From Streptomyces asiaticus (GTDB lineage: Bacteria > Actinomycetota > Actinomycetes > Streptomycetales > Streptomycetaceae): a stretch of 64,000 nucleotides of DNA. Positions 25,202 through 33,981 of this stretch are shown here, in pieces. The stretch is from positions 1 to 64,000 of the forward strand of contig NZ_JAGSHX010000003.1 of assembly GCF_018138715.1 (NCBI RefSeq), read 5' to 3'. A model generated the notes under the pieces. The model saw only the letters and a list, made by a program, of their open reading frames with translations, searched no databases and was not told the origin of the DNA. Every line of letters begins with the position of its first letter. The stretch's first letter is position 1. The translations under genes and the position numbers were made by a program.

Positions 25202-26787
25202 GTGCTGAAACTCGTATTGATGCCTGGTCCTGCCCTGACGGTGGCGCTCGACGCGGCGCTCGCGTGGTGGGTATCGCCGTGGTGGTGGCTTCTGGTCGTG
25301 GTGGCGGCGGCCATGACTGACGGCCGTGGCGGTCCGGGATGGGGTGCAGCGCGAGCACTCCGTCCTGCGCAACTATCCGCTACTGGGCCGTCTGCGGTTC
25401 CTGCTGGAGGCGCTACGGCCGGAGCTACAGCAGTACTTCATCGAGCGCGACTACGACGGTCGCCCGTACGACCGTGATGTGCGCAGCATCGTGTACGAAC
25501 CGGCGAAGGGTGTGGACGCCGAGGAGCCGTTCGGGACGGAGCGGGACGTCGGAGCGGCGGGGTACGAGTTCCTGGTCCCTTCGCTGGCGCCCAAGGCCAC
25601 GCCGGACCAGCCGCCCAGGGTCCGGATGGGCGGGCCGGACTGTGCCAAGCCGTACGACATGGCGCTGTTGAACATCTCGGCGATGAGCTTCGGATCTCTG
25701 TCGGCCAACGCGATCCTCGCGCTCAACCGTGGTGCGGCCCAGGGCGGGTTCGCGCAGGACACGGGTGAGGGCGGTCTTTCGAATACCATCTGCGCCACGG
25801 TGGCGATCTGATCTGGGAGATCGGAACCGGGTATTTCGGGTGCCGGACGGACGACGGTGACTTCGATGCGGCCATGTTCGCCGAGAAGGCGGCCCATGAC
25901 CAGGTGAAGTGTGTTTCCCTGAAGCTGTCGCAGGGCGCGAAGCCGGGCATGGGCGGAGTGCTTCCGGGCAGCAAGGTCAACGCGGAGATCGCGAAGGTGC
26001 GCGAGGTGCCGCAGGGGCAGACGGTGGTGTCGCCGCCGTACCATCGGGTGTTCTCCACACCCCGCGAGCTGGTGCGGTTCATCGGCCGGATGCGGGAGCT
26101 GGCGGGTGGCAAGCCCACCGGCTTCAAGCTGTGCCTCACCTCGCGGCGGCAGTTTCTGGCCGTGTGCAAGGCCATGCTGAGCGAAGGCGTCACTCCGGAC
26201 TTCATCGTGGTGGACGGCGCCGAAGGGGGCACCGGCGCGGCCCCGCTGGAGTTCGCCGACCATGTTGGCACGCCGCTGGCCGAGGGCCTGATCACGGTGC
26301 ACAACGCGCTGGTCGGCACGGGGTTGCGGGACCGGGTCAGGGTCGGCGCCAGCGGCAAGGTGGCCACCGGGAGCGACATGGTCAAGCGGATGGCACAGGG
26401 GGCGGATTACACCAACGCGGCGCGGGCGATGATGTTCGCCACCGGGTGCATCCAGGCCCAGCGCTGCCACATCAACACCTGCCCCGTCGGGGTGGCCACG
26501 CAGGACCCCGGCGCGCCCGCGCACTGGACGTGGGTGACAAGTCGGCGCGCGTGGAGCGGTTCCAGCGGGCCACGGTGTACGGGGCGATGCAGATCATGGC
26601 GTCCATGGGCGTCCATGACCCCACCGAGCTGCGTCCGCACATGCTGCGGACGCGGGTCGCCCCCTTCACCGTCCGCTCCCACGCGGAGCTGTACGAGTGG
26701 CTGGCTCCGGGGCAGCTGCTCACCGAGCCCCCGGCGACGTGGGCCGAGGACTGGGCCGCCGCCAACCCCGGCCAGTTCACCGTCTGA
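25202..26787 (+). pseudogene. FMN-binding glutamate synthase-like protein, several frameshifts
   Basis: The pieces join into one GltB-like FMN domain protein of about 525 residues: hydrophobic N-terminus, then MALLNISAMSFGSLSANAIL, FDAAMFAEKAAHDQVKCVSL, VVDGAEGGTGAAPLEFADH, CHINTCPVGVATQDP and GDKSARVERFQRATVYGAMQ. Frame changes are needed near 25314, 25790 (a one-base loss before YHLRHGG) and 26518 (a one-base loss after CPVGVATQDP). Three independent indels mean either a dead gene or poor sequence here. Confidence 0.8.
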
Positions 26788-26837
26788 CCCGGCACGGCAC
26801 AGGTCCGCAGACCGCAGTGCTGCGTCGTCAGATGAAC

Positions 26838-27055
26838 GGCAGGGTCGGTATGAGCCCGTTGACCGGTTCTGGCTGGCTGCGCTGTCGGGCCTGATACCCC
26901 GCTGCCGGTGGCGTGAGGTCTTCCCGGTCACGCCGCCACACTGTTCACCTGGCATCGCAGGCTCATCGCGGCGAGATAAGACCACAGCGCGCGGCCGGAC
27001 CGGGCGACCAGAGGCCAGGGCGGCGCTCCACGTGGGCAGAAGAGCCGTCGGCCAC
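26838..27055 (+). pseudogene. N-terminal remnant of an integrase-core transposase
   Basis: The reading DRFWLAALSGLIPRCRWREV, then FPVTP and, after a frame change, the HRRLIAA-type segment, matches the N-terminus of a common Streptomyces integrase-core transposase. Only about 70 residues remain. The same family appears as another stub at 47030-47230. Confidence 0.55.
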
Positions 27056-27206
27056 GCGGTCCGCGTCCGCTCGGACCGAGAAGCCGTCGGCCACCCCGAC
27101 CGGCGACCAGCATCGGTGACCGCCGGTCGTATCGGGCTTTCCCAGTCCCGTTCGACGAGCCTACGAAGGCCAGTCCACACGTACAGCCCAGCCTTCAGCG
27201 ACGGCT

Positions 27207-27362
27207 CTACCAGTAGTGTCGACGACCGCCGATCGCGTGGCCGAGGGCACCCAAGGCCCACAGGATCGCTCCGATGACGAGGAGGACGATCCCAATGGTC
27301 CAGAGAACGCTGATGCCGGTCACAAATCCGACGACGAGGAGAATGATCCCCAAGGTGATCAT
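27207..27362 (-). CDS. small membrane protein, DUF6131-like, 51 aa
   Basis: ATG at 27362 is preceded by GGAG. The product begins MITLGIILLVVGFVTGISVL and consists of two hydrophobic helices joined by a short turn, ending GGRRHYW. This matches the tiny actinobacterial membrane protein family DUF6131, abundant in Streptomyces. Function unknown. Confidence 0.8.
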   Translation of the reverse strand: MITLGIILLVVGFVTGISVLWTIGIVLLVIGAILWALGALGHAIGGRRHYW

Positions 27363-27704
27363 GGAGCCCTCCGCTCCTTCAGGGATGCCTCACTTCCACT
27401 ATTGCCCCCGAGCAGCCTCATGGCCAACGGGCCGGGCCCCACTCCCTGACAGAAAATCCCTGACGGAAACTCCCCCACTGCGTCGAATTTCCGAGGGTCC
27501 CGGCATCCAAGAAATCGTCTGGCACTACTCGCTGATGCGTCTCACGGGCCCCGGAGGCACCACGCTCCCCAGCGGAGTAATCGTGACGATGCCGACCGCC
27601 CAAAAGGCCGCGTTTTCCGCCCACCGCGCCGCCGCCCGGCCTTTACCGGCAACGTCGATGACCTCCTCACGGCCAGGTACGGCTGGCGACAATTGCGTGC
27701 GGGT
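27363..27704. other. no convincing gene
   Basis: Gap between two small leftward genes. A leftward frame of 68 codons at 27418-27624 lacks a ribosome site and protein-like composition. Confidence 0.4.
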
Positions 27705-27833
27705 TCAGTGACGGCCGTGCGCGGTGTCCGATGCCCCGCCGAAGAGCCGAGCCACAGCCCGGAAGGGCAGCGTGACGACGGTGGCAATGGCCCCACCTAT
27801 GGCCCGGATGACATCTGCAATCGCCCTGAACAT
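27705..27833 (-). CDS. LPFR-motif small protein, 42 aa
   Basis: ATG at 27833 follows GGAGG at 9 bp. The peptide begins MFRAIADVIRAIGGAIATVV and continues TLPFRAVARLFGGAS. It is one amphipathic helix carrying the LPFR motif of a small Streptomyces protein family. Function unknown. Confidence 0.8.
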   Translation of the reverse strand: MFRAIADVIRAIGGAIATVVTLPFRAVARLFGGASDTAHGRH

Positions 27834-28799
27834 AAGTACGAACCTCCATTGGGCCGCCGCAGCGAAGCCCTGGTGGCAACTGCCGCGGTATGGCCGCTCA
27901 ACAAGCGCGTTCCCGATCATCAGGTGAGGAAACTGTGTCTCGCCGGGCGTTTCGAACAGAGCCGCTGACGCGCTATGGCGACACCCGATTCAGGGATCTG
28001 GTGTCGAAGTTTCTGGGCCGCAGCTTCGCTACGGTACGCGCGAACTGGTCGGCTACCGATCCGGACCGGAGATCGTCAAGCCCCGCTGGGCCGGAAGGGA
28101 AGCCTTTGGCTCCATGGCGGATGGTTTGTGCGTGCCGCCATCGGGCACCCAGGGCATTCGGTTTATCTTATCTGCCTTCGGCTCGATCGACGTCCTCGTA
28201 ACAATGCCGCCTTCCAGATGGCACAGGACGCTCGCGCGCAGCGCTTCCTCCAGCCATGCCCGGCCGGGCTCGCCCGGGTCGCGGGGCCGGGCGCCGAACG
28301 CCATGAGGCGGCGCTCGACCCCACAATGGCCCGCTTCATCGGCGCGGACCTTTGCCATGGCCCGGTCGGAAGCGCGCGGGTTCCCGGAATCCCGGATCCG
28401 AAGTACGTCGAACCCGGACGCCAGTTCCCTGTATCCGGGGGCGGTCGTGCGGGTTCAGCCTTCGTGCCTGACGCCAGAGGGGTACCCGCGTTCATCCGAG
28501 CGGTGCTCCGGACCCTCCGGTGTTAGCTGGCGTGGCCGTTCACTTCGAAGCGTTGGAACAGGGCCGGCAGGAACTCCTGTAGGAGGGTTCTGGCGATGTT
28601 CCGCAGCCCTGAGTTCGTCGTGGTCGAACCGGAAGATCTCGTAGCCTCTGAGAGCGATATCTGACGGCCCAGGACGCCGAGCATTACGCACGGGCGTTCG
28701 ACCGCGAGGACCAGGCGGACATGGGCCGGCGAGCACCGCTGGGTCTGCTTCCCCTTGGGCTGCTGCGCGCCTGGCGTCTGCGGCGCCGGAGCGTGACGG
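27834..28799. other. accessory stretch without recognisable genes
   Basis: Frames of up to 183 codons run on both strands here, but none has a clear ribosome site, and their products are Arg/Pro-rich or contradict each other. Probably decayed sequence upstream of the TnpB fragment. Confidence 0.4.
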
Positions 28800-29085
28800 C
28801 GCCTTCTGTCTGATCGCCACGTGCGAGGTTCCCGAGGCCGAGACGTACGAGCCGGACGGCTTCATCGGCGTGGACCTGGGCATCGTCAACATCGCCACCA
28901 CATCCACCGGCTACCAGGCCGGCGGACGTGCCCTGAACCGGTATCGCAAGAGGCAGCTTGCCCTGCGGGCCAAGCTCCAGAAGAAGCGCACCAAGTCCGC
29001 CAAGCGCCGGCTCAAGGAGCGCTCCCGTCGCGAACAGCGGCACGTCAAGAACACCAACCACATCATCTCCAAGACAGCGACCAGT
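28800..29085 (+). pseudogene. TnpB (IS200/IS605-type) internal fragment
   Basis: The frame reads CLIATCEVPEAETYEPDGFI, then GVDLGIVNIATTSTGYQ (the first RuvC aspartate) and LNRYRKRQLALRAKLQKKRT, ending abruptly at NTNHIISK. The N-terminal RNA-binding part and the rest of RuvC are absent, so it cannot be an active guided nuclease. The break point abuts a fragment of a TetR-type gene. Confidence 0.75.
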
Positions 29086-29086
29086 C

Positions 29087-29172
29087 GAGCAGCCGCTTCC
29101 AGCAGCCGGATCCGGTTTCGGGCCGCGTCGGACCGCTCCTTGGCGGGATGTCGTAGATCAGGCGTCAATTCA
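29087..29172 (-). pseudogene. TetR-family N-terminal stub
   Basis: Leftward reading gives RSDAARNRIRLLEAAARLVA, the first helix of TetR regulators. It is cut exactly where the TnpB fragment begins, so the two are products of one rearrangement. Confidence 0.5.
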
Positions 29173-29248
29173 TGCTCCGGAAGCAGTCGTGTGCAGGCGC
29201 AGCGGATGAGGGCGTGCCGGTTGTGGTGGTGGTGGTGAAAAGGGCCGC

Positions 29249-29272
29249 TGCGGAGATCTCGTGATCTCCGCA
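29249..29272 (-). terminator. intrinsic terminator of the CocE gene
   Basis: TGCGGAGATC (29249-29258) and GATCTCCGCA (29263-29272) form a perfect 10-bp stem around TCGT, extended by partly pairing GGCCG/CGGCC flanks. On the minus strand it is followed by CCCTTTTC. It lies 18 bp after the stop at 29290. Confidence 0.8.
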
Positions 29273-29289
29273 CCGGCCTTCAATACGCG

Positions 29290-30987
29290 TCAGTCGTCGG
29301 TGTCGCCCAGAACGGGCAGGACCAGCCGCGACTGGTGCTCGTGGTCGTGGTGAATCGTGTCGGTGCCTGCCTGCGGCGCGTAGTAGTGCGCGAAGATGGC
29401 CTCGGTGACCGGTGAGTCACCGTTGGCTATGTCGAGGCGGATCCGGTGGCCGGCCTTGAAGAGGTGCGCCATCGGCATCAGTTCGACGTCCAGCCTGTAC
29501 ACCCGGCCCGGTTCGAGCGGCCGCGGGTCACTGTGCGTGTGATACGGCCGCTCTTCCGTGCTCCGCACCGGATCGAGCGCGCGGTGAGAGGCGCGCAGCC
29601 AGCCGCGCGACACGATCGTGAAGGGCGTAGCCAGCTCGGGGTGCAGGTCTTGCGGCCGCGAGGACTCGTCACACACGCGCACGATCACGTTGGTGTCGAG
29701 CTGGTCGGACGACAGGTAGATCTCCAGCCGACCAGCTCCGATACTGGTGACGTCTTCGGGCAGCGGCGGTGTGCTGAACGTGAGGATCCGGGCGACCGGG
29801 TTGGGCACGCCGAGCGACGTGACGGTCGCGGTCCCCAGATGCCAGCCCGGATCAGGATAGCTGTAGCTGGTGCTGCCCGTTTCGGAGGCCACCGGCACGA
29901 GGGCGCCGTCGTTGAGCGAATAGGCTGGGCTTCCCGTGCCTGCCGCAAGGTAAAGCGACCGGTCGCGCGCCGCCGCTGGCGGCCACTGTTCGAACTCCTG
30001 GTGCTCGTCGGCGCCGGACACGTGGACCGACACCGGCGCCGTGTCGAGTACGCCGTTGTCGACACCGCGCAACCAGTAGTCGTACCAGGGCGCGAGGATC
30101 TCCTCGTGGAACTCGACGGAGTCGAAGTCGAGCAATGCCTTGGCCACGTTGAGCGAAGGCGGCCGCGCACCGGCTTCCATCCGCAGCCGCCTGACGCCGC
30201 GCACCTGCTCGTAACCGACGACGTTTCCCCTGGTGTGCAAGGAGTTCTTGCCCCAGTTGCCCACTGACAGGACGGGAATGTCGATCTCCCCAAGACGGGG
30301 GTACGCCGCCCGCGCCCGCCAGAAGTCGTCATCGGTCGGGTGCCGCAGCATCGCCTCGAGCGGCGAGGTCCGGAAGCGCAGCCCGCGGTCGGAATCGGGT
30401 CCCCACACGTGGTTCGCGCGCAGCACGAGGTCCCACGACGCGGCGAAGGTGCAGGGGATGCCGCCGTGGAACACGTTGTCACGGTAGTTGTCGACGAGCG
30501 CGTCGTAAGGAGCAATGCAGGTGAGGTGCGGCGGCTTCTGCAACGCGGCCAGCCACTGGATCATGCCGAAGTAGGACTGCCCGATCATCCCGACCTTGCC
30601 GGTGCACCAGCTCTGTGCGGCGATCCACTCGATCATGTCGTACAGGTCGGTCTGCTCCTCGGGACCGAGAAAGTCCCACTCTCCGCCCGAATGGCCGGTT
30701 CCCCGCGCGTCGGCCAGCACGTAGACGTAGCCGCGCCGCACGTACCACTCGATCGGTCCGGTCTCCCGGAACGGGAAGCTCGCGGTCACGGGCAGCCCGG
30801 CGAGCGCCTTCTGGTACCCGGAAACGGCCAACAGCGCCGGGTAGTTCGTCTGTGCCCAGTCGGCCGGGTGGTAGATGTCCACGCTCAGGCGCACCCCGTC
30901 CCGGGCGACGATCTCCACGTCCCGGGTGACCTCGACGCCCGGAGTTTCCGGGCGGAGAAAAGGCCCGGTGTTCGACGACGACATCAC
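29290..30987 (-). CDS. CocE/NonD family hydrolase
   Basis: The 565-residue alpha/beta hydrolase has an N-terminal strand region (RDGVRLSVDIYHPAD), the oxyanion-side DARGTGHSGGEWD and the nucleophile motif GQSYFG (about residues 147-152). A C-terminal jelly-roll domain begins near 330, as in X-Pro dipeptidyl peptidases and cocaine esterase. Such enzymes split esters or amides; the substrate is unknown. Its start overlaps the upstream degenerate SDR gene by 4 bp (ATGA), and a terminator follows. It probably serves the neighbouring catabolic set. Confidence 0.85.
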   Translation of the reverse strand: MMSSSNTGPFLRPETPGVEVTRDVEIVARDGVRLSVDIYHPADWAQTNYPALLAVSGYQKALAGLPVTASFPFRETGPIEWYVRRGYVYVLADARGTGHSGGEWDFLGPEEQTDLYDMIEWIAAQSWCTGKVGMIGQSYFGMIQWLAALQKPPHLTCIAPYDALVDNYRDNVFHGGIPCTFAASWDLVLRANHVWGPDSDRGLRFRTSPLEAMLRHPTDDDFWRARAAYPRLGEIDIPVLSVGNWGKNSLHTRGNVVGYEQVRGVRRLRMEAGARPPSLNVAKALLDFDSVEFHEEILAPWYDYWLRGVDNGVLDTAPVSVHVSGADEHQEFEQWPPAAARDRSLYLAAGTGSPAYSLNDGALVPVASETGSTSYSYPDPGWHLGTATVTSLGVPNPVARILTFSTPPLPEDVTSIGAGRLEIYLSSDQLDTNVIVRVCDESSRPQDLHPELATPFTIVSRGWLRASHRALDPVRSTEERPYHTHSDPRPLEPGRVYRLDVELMPMAHLFKAGHRIRLDIANGDSPVTEAIFAHYYAPQAGTDTIHHDHEHQSRLVLPVLGDTDD

Positions 30988-31430
30988 TGTTCTCCCGGCA
31001 CACGAATCGTCCGGCCGGTGATCCAGGCGCTGTCCTCGTACACCGGGAACCGCACGACCTTCGCGATATCGTCAGGCCGGCCCGTCCGGCCGAACGGCAG
31101 CCGGTAGGTCGCCGGATCGGTCTGGTTGTGGTGCTGGTGGGCGGCGGGCCTGTCGGAGACCGTGCCACCGGGCGCGAACGCGTTGATGGTCATCTCCAGT
31201 GCGGCACGATCCGGCGCCAGGCAACTGACCATCACCGGCTTCCCCACCGCATCCGCCATGTCGGCGTCGATCGCCCATGCACGCCCGCCCCGCGTCCTCA
31301 GCACGTCAACGACATCGAGCATGGCGTCCTCACCACGGCTGAAGCTGACGACGGCCTCGGCACTGCCGAGACCACGGATGGCATCGGTGACCACCGCCCG
31401 CTTGCCGGACGTAACTCCCCTGTCAGTCAT
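30984..31430 (-). CDS. degenerate short-chain dehydrogenase, 148 aa
   Basis: Residues about 10-30 (KRAVVTDAIRGLGSAEAVVS) recall the Rossmann start of SDRs, but the glycine pattern is imperfect. The central part with the Ser-Tyr-x3-Lys catalytic residues is missing. The end (FGRTGRPDDIAKVVRFPVYE, SAWITGRTIRV) is the usual SDR tail. At 148 residues against about 250, it seems to be an internally deleted, non-catalytic SDR that still has an intact frame. It overlaps the CocE start by 4 bp. Confidence 0.6.
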   Translation of the reverse strand: MTDRGVTSGKRAVVTDAIRGLGSAEAVVSFSRGEDAMLDVVDVLRTRGGRAWAIDADMADAVGKPVMVSCLAPDRAALEMTINAFAPGGTVSDRPAAHQHHNQTDPATYRLPFGRTGRPDDIAKVVRFPVYEDSAWITGRTIRVPGEQ

Positions 31431-31833
31431 GTTCTCCTCTTGTTACGCTCGCGTTCCACCGGGCATCGAGGCCGGCGGCCAGGTACAGGAGCAAGGCATG
31501 CAACCGCCGGTCGCCGGAATCGAGCAGGGCGAGCACGTCGGCGTTCACTCCGGCGGCGAGGCACACCCGGCCTCCTCGGCGAGTTGCCGACCCTCCTCAA
31601 GGCCCTGGGTTCGGCCACCTGCCTCTGCCTGGGGCCGCGCGCGATCGACATGCCACGACCGACCGGGATCGTCCCTCGTGGAGGATCCGTTCGTCCCCAG
31701 CAGTGTCCGGTCTGGCGTCTGCGCGCGTCCAACAGGCGTCGGGTGCGGGCTGACAGCCGAGGACTGTCATAGGGGCCCGGGCCGTCCGCGCGCGGAATCA
31801 GGCCAGATGGCGGGACTGGGCCGTGCGACGAGG
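31431..31833. other. decayed stretch with a possible gene tail
   Basis: Just upstream of the SDR start, the leftward frame NADVLALLDSGDRRLHALLL through ARWNASVTRGEHD reads like a helical C-terminus and ends at TGA overlapping the SDR ATG. Its upstream part has stops. The rest of the interval shows nothing clear. Confidence 0.35.
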
Positions 31834-32775
31834 TCAGGGCCGGTCGACGGCCGGTAGCCACCAGTCCGTCTGCGGCGGGTTCAGCCAGCCGTGCCCGCCG
31901 GCGATCTCCTGGATCACCGTGACGGCCCTGCGCAGCGCGACGGACGTGCGGCCCGATCGCCAGAAGACCGACAGGCGGTACAAGGGCACGGGCTCGACCA
32001 CAGGTCGGACCACAACGCCTTCGGGGACCGGCGCCTCCAACGGCCCGAAGGACGGCGCCTGGTAGGTCAGGACCGCTGCGTTGGCCGCCCCCCGCCCGTG
32101 GCCGTGCAGGCGCCAGCCGAAGGTCAGACCGAATTCGGCGGCCAGTTCCTCATTCCAGTTCTGCCATTCGGTCGCCTCCTCAGCCGTGTGCAGCACGAGG
32201 CGATGCCCGGCCAGTTCGCCCATCGGTACCTGCGCCCGTTCGGCCAGTGGATGGTCGGCGGGCAGAACGATGCCCACGGGCTCCCACCGCACCAGCTGGG
32301 ACCGCAAGTTCGCGGGAAGTGGCTTGCCCATCCCATGCACCCGCCCGAACGCCAGATCCACCCGGCCCTCGGACACGGCCGTCACCGTCGCGGCGAACCC
32401 CTGTCCCTGAACGACCTGCAACGTGACACCGGTGAGTCGCGGGAGCAGTTCCCGGGCGACGATGCCCGAGGTGAGACCTTCCGTAATCACATCGAGGCGC
32501 AGCGGCGGGGCGCTCTCGCGTACCTCCGCCAGCAGATCGTGGGACTCAGCCAGCAACTCCCGTCCCCGGCGGACGAACAGCTCCCCCTGCGGGGTGAGTT
32601 CCACATGCCGCCGATCCCGGACGAACAGCGTGACACCCAGCCGGTTCTCCAAGCTGCTGATCTGCGCCGACAGCGTCTGCTGGGCGATCATCAGGCGATC
32701 GGCGGCGCGGGTGAAGTGCAGCTCGTCGGCAAGTACGACCGCGTAGCGCACCAATCGTAGATCGAGGTCCACCAT
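31834..32775 (-). CDS. LysR-family transcriptional regulator
   Basis: ATG at 32775 gives 313 residues beginning VDLDLRLVRYAVVLADELHF. The winged helix-turn-helix lies at about 18-40 (FTRAADRLMIAQQTLSAQIS) and the effector-binding domain follows from about 90. It is divergent from the FAH-family gene at 32853, and a perfect palindrome sits in the 77-bp gap. LysR proteins usually activate the divergent catabolic genes in response to a substrate or intermediate. Confidence 0.85.
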   Translation of the reverse strand: MVDLDLRLVRYAVVLADELHFTRAADRLMIAQQTLSAQISSLENRLGVTLFVRDRRHVELTPQGELFVRRGRELLAESHDLLAEVRESAPPLRLDVITEGLTSGIVARELLPRLTGVTLQVVQGQGFAATVTAVSEGRVDLAFGRVHGMGKPLPANLRSQLVRWEPVGIVLPADHPLAERAQVPMGELAGHRLVLHTAEEATEWQNWNEELAAEFGLTFGWRLHGHGRGAANAAVLTYQAPSFGPLEAPVPEGVVVRPVVEPVPLYRLSVFWRSGRTSVALRRAVTVIQEIAGGHGWLNPPQTDWWLPAVDRP

Positions 32776-32777
32776 CC

Positions 32778-32800
32778 GGTAACAGTAGATGACTGTTACC
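32778..32800. promoter_or_regulatory. LysR-type operator palindrome
   Basis: GGTAACAGT (32778-32786) and ACTGTTACC (32792-32800) are perfect 9-bp arms around AGATG. It lies 3 bp before the lysR start codon in the divergent gap, the usual place for an autoregulatory LysR box. Confidence 0.75.
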
Positions 32801-32852
32801 GGCCGCTCAAGGGTGTTGGACGCCGACTCGGCGTCCGGCTTCGAATGGAGCC

Positions 32853-33785
32853 ATGGCCGCACACGAGCACCACGGTCCAGCGGCATGGTCGCTGGTCACC
32901 GCCGACACCGCTGGACGGAACACCTTCTGCGCCGCACTGAGCGGGGACAGCCTGTGGGAGGTTCCCGCACTGTGGGGCTACCCCGGGCTGTTCGAGGTCC
33001 TGCAGGACTGGAACGTACTGGCGCCGAAGTTGCGTTCCTACGAGCCCGGCAAGGCCACCCCGATCTTCGGCGCACGCATCCTCGCGCCGGTCCGTTACCC
33101 GCGGGCCGTCCTGTGCTCCGGCTCCAACTACCGTGATCATTTGGAGGAAATGGCGGGCGACGCGTCGGGCGAAGTCACCCCGTTCTTCTTCCTCAAGCCC
33201 CCCACCACCACAGTGATCGGCCCCGGCGACGCCATCGTCATCCCGGCCGACGAGTCCCAGCAGGTGGACTGGGAAGCCGAACTCGGTGTGGTGATCGGCC
33301 GGGCCGGGCGCGACATCCCGCCGGAGCGGGCGGACGCCCACATCGCCGGCTACACCATCGTCAACGACGTCTCGGCCCGTGGACCGCACCGCCGGACCGA
33401 TGCCTTCCACGATGCGTTCGCCTGGGACTGGCTGGCGTCCAAAGGGCAGGACACTTTCTGTCCGACCGGCCCCGGTGTCACACCGGAGTGGCTGGTACCC
33501 GACCCGCACGACCTTCCCATCGTCCTGACGGTGAACGGCCGTCGGGAACAGACGAGCAATACCAAAGAGATGATCCAGAGGGTGCAGGAACTCGTCGCGG
33601 CAGCGAGCGCCCTGGTCACGCTTCAGCCGGGCGACCTGGTCGCCACTGGTACTCCCGCGGGGGTGGGCCTGCCCCGCGGCAGGTTTCTACGACCGGGCGA
33701 CCTGGTGGAGATCACCGTCGGCGGCCTGGGCCGGCTCCACAACCCGGTCATCGCCCGTGAGAGCACAAAGGGAGAAAAGGGATGA
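32853..33785 (+). CDS. fumarylacetoacetate hydrolase family protein
   Basis: The 310-residue enzyme has the FAH catalytic core: RAVLCSGSNYRDHLEEM, the metal-binding DWEAELGVVIGR (Glu-x-Glu) and YTIVNDVSARG (Asp), and the end block GDLVATGTPAGVGLPRG. Members hydrolyse or decarboxylate acylpyruvates and ring-cleavage products with Mg or Mn. The first of four rightward genes, its stop overlaps the ferredoxin ATG by 4 bp. Together with the VOC protein downstream it suggests a meta-cleavage type pathway. Confidence 0.85.
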   Translation: MAAHEHHGPAAWSLVTADTAGRNTFCAALSGDSLWEVPALWGYPGLFEVLQDWNVLAPKLRSYEPGKATPIFGARILAPVRYPRAVLCSGSNYRDHLEEMAGDASGEVTPFFFLKPPTTTVIGPGDAIVIPADESQQVDWEAELGVVIGRAGRDIPPERADAHIAGYTIVNDVSARGPHRRTDAFHDAFAWDWLASKGQDTFCPTGPGVTPEWLVPDPHDLPIVLTVNGRREQTSNTKEMIQRVQELVAAASALVTLQPGDLVATGTPAGVGLPRGRFLRPGDLVEITVGGLGRLHNPVIARESTKGEKG

Positions 33786-33976
33786 AAGTTAGTGTCAATC
33801 GCGAGGCCTGCCGGGACACCGCGTTGTGTACAGGGCTCGCCCCCGAGGTCTTCGAACTCAACGAACAAGGCCGGCTGGTCGTGCTCGTCGAGACACCGTC
33901 GCCCGATCAGCTCGACGACGTCCTGCAGGCAGTACACAGCTGCCCGTTGCAGGCCTTGTCCGTCACGGACGACTGA
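33782..33976 (+). CDS. [3Fe-4S]-type ferredoxin, 64 aa
   Basis: The small protein (MKVSVNREACRDTALCTGLA at its start) has Cys10-x5-Cys16 and a distal CP at about 54-55, the pattern of single-cluster ferredoxins that feed bacterial P450s. ATG 33782 overlaps the FAH stop (ATGA), with GGAGAAAAGG as ribosome site. The reductase gene starts 6 bp after its stop. Confidence 0.88.
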   Translation: MKVSVNREACRDTALCTGLAPEVFELNEQGRLVVLVETPSPDQLDDVLQAVHSCPLQALSVTDD

Positions 33977-33981
33977 ACTCC

